From contig WJIV01000190.1 of the NCBI GenBank assembly GCA_014730055.1, positions 1 to 25,184 of the forward strand: DNA of 25,184 nt, in the 5' to 3' direction. A program made the translations under genes and the position numbers. Below are positions 6,773-13,984 of this stretch, piece after piece; position 1 is the stretch's first letter; each line of letters begins with the position of its first letter. The notes beneath the pieces were generated by a model, which did no database searches, was not told the DNA's origin, and saw only the letters and a list, made by a program, of their open reading frames with translations. The stretch is from Candidatus Bathyarchaeota archaeon. Lineage in GTDB: Archaea; Thermoproteota; Bathyarchaeia; TCS64.

Positions 6773-7075
6773 CTAACTGATCTTCTCTATTTCTATATCG
6801 AACTGAGCATAACCCCTGCTACGCGAACGATAGGTAATACGGTAAGTTGCCTCCTCCTCTAAATCATAGACTCCGTTCAGCCTTATCCTGCCATTGCCAT
6901 AACTTGAGATAATCGTCGTGTCGCCTGAGACTTCTACCTTCCAGACCTTTCCCTCCCACGTACTTTGAGGCGGGTTGACGTAATTATATACTCCAATCAT
7001 AAATACAAGGACAACAAGCCCTACCGATGCTAGAACTATTATCCTCTCCTTCTGTTCAAGGTGTTGAAAGGTCAT
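6773..7075 (-). CDS. Small membrane-anchored protein with external beta domain
   Basis: This 100-residue protein is of unknown family. One membrane helix (residues 12-32, IIVLASVGLVVLVFMIGVYN) follows a short charged N-terminus. The remaining 65 residues are beta-rich with alternating hydrophobics (WKVEVSGDTTIISSYGNGRI..., YRITYRSRSRGYAQFDIEIEKI). That resembles a single OB- or immunoglobulin-like fold facing the cell exterior. It lies 41 bases downstream of the GlcNAc-1-P transferase gene on the same strand. A link to the cell envelope is plausible from this position, but nothing in the sequence proves it. Confidence 0.6.
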   Translation of the reverse strand: MTFQHLEQKERIIVLASVGLVVLVFMIGVYNYVNPPQSTWEGKVWKVEVSGDTTIISSYGNGRIRLNGVYDLEEEATYRITYRSRSRGYAQFDIEIEKIS

Positions 7076-7116
7076 ATACCAAACAGCCTAGCTTGAGATA
7101 AATAAACTTCCCGTTA

Positions 7117-8160
7117 TTAAATATAAGGAATAATTACAAAAGCAACAACACACGTAAGTATCTCAAAAACTATTAAAATAAGACTTACCTGCCACTCTCT
7201 GAAATCCCCAAGCGTCATCACGAGATGAGTAAGTCCCCTGATCTTATCATTTCTAGGCTTAACGGTCCCATTTTCTTGAAGTATACCGTAACTCTCCGCC
7301 TCGAAACCTGAAGCAGCTTTCAGAAAGGCCTCAAGCACATACGGAATAAAGCACAGAATTGCAAATTTCTCCATGTTACCAACAACCGTGACACTTGCTA
7401 CAACCGCACCGATTGTATAATTGAGATCACCTGGGAAAACCTTGGCTGGATACCAGTTGTATCTCAAGAAAGCGAGAAGGCTGAATGCAAAGCAGAGGCT
7501 AATTATTGATGCATTCACTCTTCCCTGGATAAATGCGTATATACCTAGGGAGGTTAACAGAACAAAACCCATTCCCGCCTCTAATCCGTTGAAACCAGCG
7601 AGGAAATTAGTGGCATTCGAGCAGCAAAGTACTGCAAGAGGCACAAGTAATAGAGGATACCATATACCTAATTCTACGACGCCTATAAAGGGGATACTCA
7701 TCCTGCTCACTCCCACATTAACAGCTGAAAGGGGAACAGCTGCTGGTAAAGGGATGAGAAAATAAAGCCACCTTGGTATACCGATTTTTTTATGCTTCTC
7801 GAATAGTCCTTTACCTTCTCTTCTTCTGATCAGAGCTGTAAGAGTATCGAAAATTCCGATAAGGGTTATGATAAGTATGGTGTTCAGGGCGGCGAGTATG
7901 AATACGATTCCCTCAAGGCTGGAGGTCACGAAGGCACCCACACCTATGAAAGAGAAAACACCAAGCAAGAATCCGGTGATTACACCTGGTCCTCCCATAT
8001 CAGGTATCTTTTTGCTGCTATCCTTCATGATATCCGTGCCGACTATTCCGGCTGCCCTCATGTAGCGATTAAAATAAGGTACCATTAGATACGTGATTAG
8101 AAAGCTCAGACCTGTTGAGCCCATCAGGCTTGCTATGAGTGTGCTGTCCAATTCCAACAT
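7117..8160 (-). CDS. GlcNAc-1-phosphate transferase, MraY/WecA/Alg7 family
   Basis: This 347-residue polytopic membrane enzyme has about ten hydrophobic segments. Family motifs are: DSSKKIPDMGGPGV near residues 47-60 (nucleotide-sugar site), GIFDTLTALIRRREG, and the NATNFLAGFNGLEAGMGF block near 182-199. FPGDLNYTIGA near 242-252 follows, with the late acidic/basic loop. Such enzymes move GlcNAc-1-phosphate or a related sugar phosphate from UDP to a polyprenyl or dolichyl phosphate. In archaea this is the first step of N-glycan lipid assembly (AglH or Alg7 type). The sugar cannot be read from sequence. The ATG is 54 bases from the divergent radical SAM gene, with a shared promoter region. Confidence 0.85.
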   Translation of the reverse strand: MLELDSTLIASLMGSTGLSFLITYLMVPYFNRYMRAAGIVGTDIMKDSSKKIPDMGGPGVITGFLLGVFSFIGVGAFVTSSLEGIVFILAALNTILIITLIGIFDTLTALIRRREGKGLFEKHKKIGIPRWLYFLIPLPAAVPLSAVNVGVSRMSIPFIGVVELGIWYPLLLVPLAVLCCSNATNFLAGFNGLEAGMGFVLLTSLGIYAFIQGRVNASIISLCFAFSLLAFLRYNWYPAKVFPGDLNYTIGAVVASVTVVGNMEKFAILCFIPYVLEAFLKAASGFEAESYGILQENGTVKPRNDKIRGLTHLVMTLGDFREWQVSLILIVFEILTCVVAFVIIPYI

Positions 8161-8214
8161 TTAATAACCCTATATCTATAAGTCGTTCCCTATAGGTTTA
8201 TCACATTCCCTACT
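8161..8214. promoter_or_regulatory. Divergent promoter region
   Basis: Only 54 bases separate the starts of the GlcNAc-1-P transferase (minus strand) and the radical SAM gene (plus strand). The stretch CTATATCTATAAG around 8170-8182 can serve as a TATA element in either direction. It lies roughly 25-35 bases from each ATG. Neither gene has a Shine-Dalgarno, so both messages are probably leaderless and their promoters overlap. This is inferred from spacing only. Confidence 0.4.
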
Positions 8215-9825
8215 ATGTCTTTCCCTGTGAGTACTCTAATAGCAGACTGTCTAGCATCTGGGAAAGGAGCAAGATTAACGACACGAGACGTAATAGGCAG
8301 CGGCCCGAGAACCATCGCAGGAGTACTCGAAAAGCTAGAAGTTAAGTCAAAGATAGAACCTGTAGAGAACCTACTTGATAGTAGTCTGACATTTGACAAA
8401 TATCAACTGTTATTCGTCAGCGGAATGACAAGCGATCTCTTCGCAATACAGAAGATTACAAGAAACTGGAAGAAAAATAAAGAAAATCCAGTAATAATCG
8501 GCGGTCCAGCTGCCAGTGAACCAGTGAGGGTCCTGAGAAAATCAGGAGCGGATATCTCAGTAACAGGAGAAGGTGAGACAACTATACATGAACTCTTCCA
8601 GACCCGTCTAGCCAAAGGATTAATGCCATCTTTTCAGGAGCTTCACAGAATCAGGGGAATAGCTTATAGGATCGGATCAAGAGTGGAGATCAATCCTTTC
8701 CGGCCTATACAGGGCAAAGAGGTATTCGGAAAGTTTCCGCCATCAACTAAGAGGATAACTGATTACTCCCTTTACTATGCTGCAAGAGTTTATGTGGAGA
8801 TCTTGAGAGGATGCAGTAATTTCAACAGGGCACGGATAGGCCCGATTGGCGGAGCATGCACTTTCTGTGAGACATGTACCGATGGAAATCTATTGGATAG
8901 ATACGATTGCCCCAAAGGTATCCCCCCTGGATGCGGATACTGCAGCGTACCCAGCCTATTTGGCCCCCCAAAATCAAGGCCATTAAATCTGATACTAGAT
9001 GAGGTAAGCGAACTTTTCCAAAAAGGAGTGACTAGGATAGTACTTAGTGCTCCAGGATTCCTGGACTATGGGAGAGAGTTACTTGTCGAACCCGAACCTC
9101 TAACTGATCCTAGAACCCCCGAACCAAACTATGAGGTATTAAGCCAGTTGCTGGAAAAGCTTACTTCCCTCCCTAAAATGAGAGAAGGCAACGCCTCGAT
9201 CATGATCGAAAACATCAAAGCAGCATTAGTTACGGACAGAGCGGCAACATTGCTAGGAAAATATCTTGGTGGAACCCCTGTAAGTGTAGGATTTGAGACA
9301 GGAGATCCTGAACATGCACGTTTACTTGGTAGACCCGATACACCCTCCGAGACTTTACGAGCAATAAAAATGTTAAGAGAGGTTGGCCTCAGACCCTATG
9401 TATACTTTATCCACGGTTTACCGGGGCAAACAGAATCAACGGTCGATACCACGGTCAGAATGATAGAGAAGAGCGCTAAACTTGGGGCCAGCAGGATAAT
9501 TCTATATCGTTTCCAGAGTTTACCTATGTCTGCCTTTACAGATTGCCCTTCAGGTCCTCCTTCGGCAATCGACCCTGAAAGCATGAGAATCTACGAGGCT
9601 GCAAAAAAAGTGAATCAAGTTCAAAAAGAGCATATGCTTGGTAGTGTTTTCAAGGTAGTTGTGGCTGAACAATATGAGCGTGACATTAGATATCTCGTAT
9701 CTTATCCGCTAAATCATGGGCCAGTTGTACTTATTGAGGGAGGTAAAGATCTGATAAAAAAAGTTGTACCTATTGAGGTTACGGATATCGCATCTGAAAG
9801 AATAGTTTTTGGCAGAATAAATTAA
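8215..9825 (+). CDS. B12-binding/radical SAM protein with C-terminal TRAM domain
   Basis: This 536-residue protein has three parts. Residues 1-130 form a cobalamin-binding-like Rossmann domain (YQLLFVSGM, PVIIGGPAAS, VTGEGETTI). Residues 190-440 are a radical SAM barrel. Residues 475-536 resemble a TRAM RNA-binding domain (KVVVAEQYERD...GPVVLIEGG...VEVTDI-like strands). The cluster region is unusual: Cys200 (LRGC) is followed by Cys215, 218, 221 and 232 before GCGYC (Cys240, Cys243). The usual CX3CX2C therefore appears opened by an insertion rich in further cysteines, which may hold a second metal site. The TRAM domain suggests RNA, for instance tRNA, as substrate, as in methylthiotransferases. 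The reaction is not known. Confidence 0.8.
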   Translation: MSFPVSTLIADCLASGKGARLTTRDVIGSGPRTIAGVLEKLEVKSKIEPVENLLDSSLTFDKYQLLFVSGMTSDLFAIQKITRNWKKNKENPVIIGGPAASEPVRVLRKSGADISVTGEGETTIHELFQTRLAKGLMPSFQELHRIRGIAYRIGSRVEINPFRPIQGKEVFGKFPPSTKRITDYSLYYAARVYVEILRGCSNFNRARIGPIGGACTFCETCTDGNLLDRYDCPKGIPPGCGYCSVPSLFGPPKSRPLNLILDEVSELFQKGVTRIVLSAPGFLDYGRELLVEPEPLTDPRTPEPNYEVLSQLLEKLTSLPKMREGNASIMIENIKAALVTDRAATLLGKYLGGTPVSVGFETGDPEHARLLGRPDTPSETLRAIKMLREVGLRPYVYFIHGLPGQTESTVDTTVRMIEKSAKLGASRIILYRFQSLPMSAFTDCPSGPPSAIDPESMRIYEAAKKVNQVQKEHMLGSVFKVVVAEQYERDIRYLVSYPLNHGPVVLIEGGKDLIKKVVPIEVTDIASERIVFGRIN

Positions 9826-9837
9826 CATAGAAATACC

Positions 9838-9853
9838 TTTTTTATGCGTTTTT
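9838..9853 (+). terminator. T-tract terminator after radical SAM gene
   Basis: Two runs of T (9838-9843 and 9849-9853) begin 13 bases after the stop codon of the radical SAM gene. Archaeal RNA polymerase terminates at such T-tracts without needing a hairpin. There is no competing gene on the other strand. Confidence 0.5.
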
Positions 9854-10022
9854 CAATTTGAGTAAAGACTTTACATCAATGGATGTCGGTTGAACTCTTA
9901 TTATTGGGTGTTCAAACCAATGATCATCATTTTACAAATGTATAATATGTGAGGAGATCATTGTTTAAAAAAGCGGATACTTTTAAAGAGAGGATTTAGA
10001 GTTATCTTAGGGTCGTTAATAT
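9854..10022 (+). promoter_or_regulatory. Intergenic region with rpoP-rpoH promoter
   Basis: TTTTAAAG at 9981-9988 is a good TATA element. It predicts transcription start near 10008-10012, only about 12 bases before the rpoP ATG, so the leader is very short. Further upstream there is an ATTGG...CCAAT inverted pair around 9905-9924. It is too short to call a binding site. I see no small RNA or reading frame here. Confidence 0.45.
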
Positions 10023-10220
10023 ATGTCCTCCGAGGAAGAGAATGAGACTGTTGATGAGACGAGGCCTCGTGAAGGGCCAGTCTATGAGTGTGTCAGATGT
10101 GGCCGTCAGGTCCCGCACAGTGACTTGCAGAGATACATCAGTTTTAGGTGCCCATATTGTGGCTATAGAATATTCAGAAAGGTTAGAGCTCCCATCGTAA
10201 AGAGAGTAAAGGCGAGGTAA
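10023..10220 (+). CDS. rpoP: DNA-directed RNA polymerase subunit P (Rpb12 homologue)
   Basis: This 65-residue zinc ribbon has Cys pairs YECVRCGR (residues 22-27 region) and RCPYCGYRIF, followed by the basic KVRAPIVKRVKAR tail. This is the diagnostic Rpb12/RpoP pattern. The subunit binds the alpha-like Rpo3/Rpo11 platform and helps open-complex formation. An acidic extension of about 20 residues (SSEEENETVDETRPREG) precedes the ribbon; many archaeal RpoP proteins lack it. The stop codon is immediately followed by the ATG of rpoH, so the two polymerase subunits form an operon. The more familiar archaeal neighbour of rpoP, a ribosomal L37ae/L43e gene, is not present upstream. Confidence 0.93.
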   Translation: MSSEEENETVDETRPREGPVYECVRCGRQVPHSDLQRYISFRCPYCGYRIFRKVRAPIVKRVKAR

Positions 10221-10769
10221 ATGACTGAACTAGAAAATGCACAAACACTGGAAGAGAAGAGAGCTGCCTTAATAATAAAGTATAGAGACCTTACAGTTGA
10301 GACTGTTGAAAAAGAAGACTCAAAAATACTTTACAGGTTAAGTAAGGGCGATCAAAGATACATCATGCACATTCTATTGAATATTTCCACCATTGGAATA
10401 GCTTACGTCAGAGAGCTAAGAGATGAGATTCAAGAAGCAGAGGTTGACGGGGGCATAATCGTATCCGATGGCAAGTACACTTATTCAGCTAGAAGCAATG
10501 CACCTGATATGTCAATCGAACTTATTCCCTCGAGCATACCAACTTTCGACGTGTTCGAGCACAACCTCATACCACTACACGAGATAGTTGACGATGAAGG
10601 AAGGAAAAAACTAGAAGAGAAATATCACGCCGAGCCCTACCAGTTTCCTTGGATTAAGAGTACAGATCCTGTATCGATTATTATCGGAGCTAAACCAGGT
10701 GATGTAGTTAGAATCACTCAGAAAAGCGAGACTGCAGGTAAATACGACACATACAGGTACGTTGTCTAA
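10221..10769 (+). CDS. rpoH: RNA polymerase subunit H (Rpb5 homologue) with extra N-terminal domain
   Basis: Residues 107-182 are a clear RpoH/Rpb5 assembly domain: HNLIPLHEIV, KYHAEPYQFPWIKSTDPV, AKPGDVVRITQKSETAGKYDTYRYVV. Archaeal RpoH is normally only this part, about 75-90 residues. Here about 106 residues precede it. Residues 60-120 align by eye with the N-terminal jaw domain of eukaryotic Rpb5: IQE at 70-72, GIIV at 78-81, a shared A and P near 90-95, SIE at 98-100, then HxLxPxH. This suggests a eukaryote-like two-domain Rpb5 that could contact downstream DNA. The ATG abuts the rpoP stop codon. The 3' end overlaps the opposing gene by four bases. Confidence 0.9.
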   Translation: MTELENAQTLEEKRAALIIKYRDLTVETVEKEDSKILYRLSKGDQRYIMHILLNISTIGIAYVRELRDEIQEAEVDGGIIVSDGKYTYSARSNAPDMSIELIPSSIPTFDVFEHNLIPLHEIVDDEGRKKLEEKYHAEPYQFPWIKSTDPVSIIIGAKPGDVVRITQKSETAGKYDTYRYVV

Positions 10770-10969
10770 CTCTTTTTTAACTCCCACAAAATTACCATAG
10801 CTTCTCCAACGGGCATATCCAGCCTGTGACTGATTTCTTCAATAGTTATATCAGGATTCTCAGAGAGAATATTGTCCCTAACATACGCTTTGTGAGCATT
10901 ATATAGTGGTAGCTCCTTTGCTGTCTCAACAAGTATCAACCATAGAGGATTACTATTGGGATTCTCCAT
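10766..10969 (-). CDS. Small winged-helix-like protein
   Basis: This 67-residue protein is of unknown family. The C-terminal half reads as a helix-turn-helix: DITIEEISHRLDMPVGEAMVILWELKKS, with a helix, a turn at MPVGEA and a recognition-like helix. The N-terminal half is a helix with aromatic residues. Proteins this size are sometimes single-domain DNA binders or components of the transcription machinery. Its stop overlaps the rpoH stop on the other strand by four bases. The ATG is conventional, with an AT-rich stretch (ATTATTTTTAT region near 10985-11005 in complement) upstream. Confidence 0.55.
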   Translation of the reverse strand: MENPNSNPLWLILVETAKELPLYNAHKAYVRDNILSENPDITIEEISHRLDMPVGEAMVILWELKKS

Positions 10970-11020
10970 AGAACAGCCCTGTTAATAATAATTCTATATA
11001 AAAATAAATATGGTTCTAAT

Positions 11021-11590
11021 TTACCCCTGCTGAACTTCATTAATTTTGTCAAACATCTTATCAAAGGTCCATCTGAGGCTGCTATTAATCTCCCGGAGTC
11101 TCCTCTCTTCACCATAGTTCTCTATAATGATCTCTTTGATCTCGTTTCCCTCAACCTTTATCTCATATTCCAGGATATTACTAGGGTCCAGTTCTCCTCT
11201 ACTAGCTCGCTCCTCGTCGGTGCTCTTCATGTTCGCGAGCACTCGGTCGATTAGGAAGGATTGGAAGGGGGCAATATCCCTAGTAAAACTGAAATTATCA
11301 CGGGGCTTGAAGATTACTGTATCCTGCTCAGTGTACATCTTTCCAAGCAAAGTTCCATCTTTCGCAGTTATTGAGACGCCGTCGATAACCTCTTCCTCAT
11401 TTATGGGTTTAGTCTCTTTTCTCTGGGTACTTGGTAATGTAGGTGTCTTGAAACCCTGAGTTACGATTTGCTGATCAATTATCTCAACTGCTTTAGTGAG
11501 ATCAGCTATCTCCTTGTGGAGTTCTTCTATCCTATTCTCTAAGAACTGCCTGTAATGAAGGAGTTTCTTTGTTTCTGTCTCTTCACTCAT
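11021..11590 (-). CDS. Coiled-coil protein of unknown function
   Basis: This protein has 189 residues. Residues 5-45 are a coiled coil (LLHYRQFLENRIEELHKEI...). A Thr/Pro/Lys-rich linker follows, then a compact alpha/beta region with GVSITAKDGTLLGKM and FQSFLIDRVLANM. The C-terminal pair of strands and helix is EYEIKVEGNEIKEIIIENY. I do not recognise the family. The coiled coil first suggested prefoldin, but the rest does not fit. A longer start (TTG, 11623) is possible. I prefer ATG 11590 because a TATA-like TTTAAATG at about 11630-11638 predicts a transcript starting near 11610, downstream of the TTG. GGTGGATC precedes this ATG. Confidence 0.6.
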   Translation of the reverse strand: MSEETETKKLLHYRQFLENRIEELHKEIADLTKAVEIIDQQIVTQGFKTPTLPSTQRKETKPINEEEVIDGVSITAKDGTLLGKMYTEQDTVIFKPRDNFSFTRDIAPFQSFLIDRVLANMKSTDEERASRGELDPSNILEYEIKVEGNEIKEIIIENYGEERRLREINSSLRWTFDKMFDKINEVQQG

Positions 11591-11719
11591 CCGAGATCCA
11601 CCGCTAACCACATTATAGTCCAATTGAAGACATTTAAAGAGATAACGCGTGCTGTCTGGTGTTTATAGGCAAAATTCTATAAGCTATTATCTTAAACGTG
11701 TGAGGACTTATTTTTTATT

Positions 11720-12592
11720 ATGCTAGGAAAAGGATTTGTGGATAGATATTTCGAACTGAGTAGAGAAAAAAATAGCTTTCTTTGCGTAGGAATTGATCCA
11801 GTTACAAATGATATTAGAAATAAGCGTTTCATTCCCCCAGAATTGATTGAGAGGGAAGGCACCCATGATGGAATTAAGGAGTTTTGCCTCAAGATCGTGA
11901 AGAGTGTCACTCCTTTCACTACTGTCATTAAACCCAATGCACAGTTTCTTGTTTACTCTCTGGGATTTCAAGATCTAAAGGAGATTGTTGACCAGATCCA
12001 TGATGGAAATTCTCTCGCGCTATTGGATATTAAACTCTCAGACATCGGGACAACCATGGATGCAGGGCTATACTGGATAGATAAACTCGGCTTTGATGCA
12101 GTAACATTCAGCCCATTTCCAGGATATGATAACGGTGTAGATGCTGTCTATGAATGGTCACGGAAAAAAGATAAGGGAATCTTTGCGCTCTGCCGTATGA
12201 GCAACCCTGGTACTCATGATTATCAATCCAGGTTAATGGATGGGGAGAAATTTTACAAACGACTAGCTAAAGATGCTAAGGAACATGGAGCTAACGGGTT
12301 TGTAGTAGGATGCACGGCGACTGATGAATTAGGAGAGATCAGAACAATTATCGGTGATGAACCCCTGATTCTAGCCCCAGGCTTGGGGGCTCAGGGTGGA
12401 GACCCTGTTACTGCTCTAAAACTAGGTACAAATAGCCAAGGAGAGGGTCTAATTGTATCATCCAGTCGTTCCATAGATTATGCCTATGAAGAATATCAAT
12501 GGGATTGGACTAGATTCGCAGAAGCTGCGGGGGTGGCCGCTAAGAAAAAGAGAGATGAGTTAAACGAGATCAAAGAGAAGCTAAAGATATAG
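11720..12592 (+). CDS. pyrF: Orotidine 5'-phosphate decarboxylase, subfamily 2
   Basis: This 290-residue enzyme of de novo pyrimidine synthesis decarboxylates OMP to UMP. The catalytic DxKxxD motif is in ALLDIKLSDIGTT near residues 99-111. LCVGIDP at the N-terminus, ALCRMSNPGTHDYQ in the middle, APGLGAQGGDP and IVSSSRSI complete the barrel. The length and the LCRxSNPG block assign it to the longer subfamily 2, common in bacteria and sporadic in archaea, and not to the roughly 210-residue archaeal form. That suggests acquisition by transfer at some time, although base use here is like the neighbours. No other pyr gene is in the window. Its promoter region is shared with the divergent coiled-coil gene. 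Confidence 0.93.
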   Translation: MLGKGFVDRYFELSREKNSFLCVGIDPVTNDIRNKRFIPPELIEREGTHDGIKEFCLKIVKSVTPFTTVIKPNAQFLVYSLGFQDLKEIVDQIHDGNSLALLDIKLSDIGTTMDAGLYWIDKLGFDAVTFSPFPGYDNGVDAVYEWSRKKDKGIFALCRMSNPGTHDYQSRLMDGEKFYKRLAKDAKEHGANGFVVGCTATDELGEIRTIIGDEPLILAPGLGAQGGDPVTALKLGTNSQGEGLIVSSSRSIDYAYEEYQWDWTRFAEAAGVAAKKKRDELNEIKEKLKI

Positions 12593-13111
12593 AAAGAATG
12601 TTGTTTACTATCATCCCTAAAAAAATTTATTGCAAGACTTTACTATTTCCCCTACATTTTAATTTAACAGTATGCCTGCAAAATTGCTTATCTTATATAC
12701 CATAGTCAATGCCGTGTTTTATACATACATAATAAACTGATCCATCCGTGTGAATCTTATTTGTCTTAACTATGCTTTTTAGAAACTCGAGTTTTTCATG
12801 ACATTCAGGATAATCAAAAAATCCAGACCCCCCCAATATAAATCATTAATTATCACTAAAATAAGCTTTGGAACATTTTACGGAATTTAAAAAGCAAAAA
12901 GACGAATTAAAGTATAGAGATCAAACAACGAGAACGTATCATATTATTCTCTATTTACCAAATTTTATTTTCTCTTGGTTTCCTCGCTATCTTCAGTGGA
13001 GGATTCGTTTAAATTGGTATAGATTGTTAAAGACATTAAGTATAATATATTTTGTTATACTAAATAATTTGATAGCTAAGTCAATAAATACAAGGTTTAT
13101 GACCAATTAGA
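12593..13111. other. AT-rich relic region with decayed reading frames
   Basis: This 520-base gap between pyrF and porG is more AT-rich than either neighbour. No intact gene is convincing. The minus strand holds a 47-codon frame (12693-12836). The plus strand holds a TTG-started frame at 12868-13110 whose reading looks poor. In another plus frame near 12915-13012 the codons read EIKQRERIILFSIYQ and then LFSLGFLAIFSGGFV, a membrane helix, with no start. Such shifted fragments point to decayed, probably foreign genes. A run of seven C at 12828-12834 is a likely frameshift spot. Confidence 0.45.
12693..12836 (-). pseudogene. Short Cys/His-containing frame, probable remnant
   Basis: This 47-codon frame with a TTG start reads GFFDYPECHEKLEFLK and ends VYYVCIKHGIDYGI. 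Cys12/His13 and Cys38/His41 could form a small zinc site. Just upstream, across a run of seven G on this strand, another frame reads PKLILVIINDLYWGG. A one-base shift in the run would join them. The likely explanation is a decayed gene whose front part is out of frame. No family is recognised. Confidence 0.3.
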
Positions 13112-13152
13112 TTTAATAAACGCGGTCCTTAGTTAATGGGAGGATCATACGA
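13112..13152 (+). promoter_or_regulatory. por operon promoter and ribosome binding site
   Basis: TTTAATAAA at 13112-13120 fits a TATA element. GGGAGGATC at 13138-13146 is a strong Shine-Dalgarno placed 6 bases before TTG at 13153. The nearby ATG at 13136 closes after six codons. The Shine-Dalgarno therefore fixes TTG as the start of porG. Confidence 0.6.
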
Positions 13153-13716
13153 TTGACCAATAAGATTTTCGAGGTACGCTTCCATGGCCGCGGAGGTCAA
13201 GGAGCCTGGACAGCCTCCCTTTTACTAGCTCAAGCTGGGCTAACAGAAGAGAAGTTTATTCAGAGCTTTCCAGCTTTCGGACCAGAGCGTGCGGGTGCAC
13301 CTATTACAGCTTTCACTAGGATTAGCAACGAGAAGATCCAGCTACATAGTAGCATCTACGAACCAGACGTAGTTGTGGTTCTAGACCCTACACTTCTCGG
13401 CCCCTCCGTAAGTGAGGGTGTAAAGAAAGATACAATCCTAGTTGTTAATACTGAGAAATCAGCTAGAGAGGTTCTTAATACTCTGAGTCTGGAAGGACTG
13501 GAAACCTGGACTGTTGACGCAACCACTTTAGCAATAGATATCCTAGGTAGACCGATAACAAACACTGCAATGCTTGGTTCGGTAGTGAAGTCAACAGGAA
13601 TTGTGAAACTTGAGAGCATAATAGAAGCCGTCAAGGAAAGATTCCCCGGCAAAATTGGTGAGGCAAACGCGGACCTGATAAAGAAAGCATACGACGAGGT
13701 TAAGAAAAATGAGTGA
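13153..13716 (+). CDS. porG: Pyruvate:ferredoxin oxidoreductase gamma subunit
   Basis: This 187-residue gamma subunit of the 2-oxoacid:ferredoxin oxidoreductase family has the signature FHGRGGQGAWTASLLLAQAG at the N-terminus, then FPAFGPERAGAPITAFTRIS and DPTLLG. The complex converts pyruvate and CoA to acetyl-CoA and CO2, reducing ferredoxin; the gamma subunit takes part in CoA and cofactor positioning. The start is TTG, set by the Shine-Dalgarno just before it. It is the first gene of porG-porD-porA-porB, the classic archaeal four-subunit order. Its end overlaps porD by eight bases, which implies translational coupling. Confidence 0.94.
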   Translation: MTNKIFEVRFHGRGGQGAWTASLLLAQAGLTEEKFIQSFPAFGPERAGAPITAFTRISNEKIQLHSSIYEPDVVVVLDPTLLGPSVSEGVKKDTILVVNTEKSAREVLNTLSLEGLETWTVDATTLAIDILGRPITNTAMLGSVVKSTGIVKLESIIEAVKERFPGKIGEANADLIKKAYDEVKKNE

Positions 13717-13984
13717 ACAGAAGAGAACTTGGAAGGAATTACCAAAAGGCGCAGTAGCATACAAATCATCCAAGGAATATAAGACTGGCGATTGGGGCGT
13801 TGAGGCACCCAAAATAGACCAGAAAAAGTGTATAAAATGTAATCTATGCCACTTTTTCTGTCCAGAAGGTTGCATAGCCGTAAGTGAGGAAGGTGAGCCA
13901 CAGCCCGACCTTGATTACTGTAAAGGATGTGGTATTTGCGCAAAGGAATGCCCAGTGGACGCAATCGAGATGGTGAGAAAATAA
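13709..13984 (+). CDS. porD: Pyruvate:ferredoxin oxidoreductase delta subunit, 2[4Fe-4S] ferredoxin
   Basis: This 91-residue protein has two CxxCxxCxxxCP clusters: CIKCNLCHFFCPEGC at residues 34-48 region and CKGCGICAKECPVDAI at 71-86 region. They bind two [4Fe-4S] clusters that pass electrons from the TPP-containing PorB to free ferredoxin. The N-terminal stretch WKELPKGAVAY...TGDWGVEAPKID is the usual PorD lead-in. It overlaps porG upstream, and its TAA stop overlaps the ATG of porA by one base. Confidence 0.95.
   Translation: MSEQKRTWKELPKGAVAYKSSKEYKTGDWGVEAPKIDQKKCIKCNLCHFFCPEGCIAVSEEGEPQPDLDYCKGCGICAKECPVDAIEMVRK

Noticed and set aside
7421..8065. Plus-strand open frames opposite the GlcNAc-1-P transferase
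   Set aside because: The minus-strand frame has clear family motifs over its full length. The plus-strand frames are antisense by-products.
9880..9925. GGTTGAAC...GTTCAAACC and ATTGG...CCAAT inverted pairs before rpoP
   Set aside because: The first pair is imperfect and the second has only five-base arms. In AT-rich intergenic DNA this is expected by chance.
11021..11590. Prefoldin subunit
   Set aside because: Only the N-terminal coiled coil is similar. The protein lacks the second helix and hairpin layout of prefoldin and has an unrelated C-terminal domain.
12868..13110. An 80-codon plus-strand gene starting with TTG
   Set aside because: The reading has an unusual mix of Tyr, Trp and Arg with no ribosome binding site, and a better protein-like reading exists in another frame. 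I treat it as relic sequence.
13927..13983. An upstream extension of porA by 19 codons
   Set aside because: It lies in the coding sequence of porD, in another frame. The ATG at 13984 gives the normal PorA N-terminus and the usual TAATG coupling.
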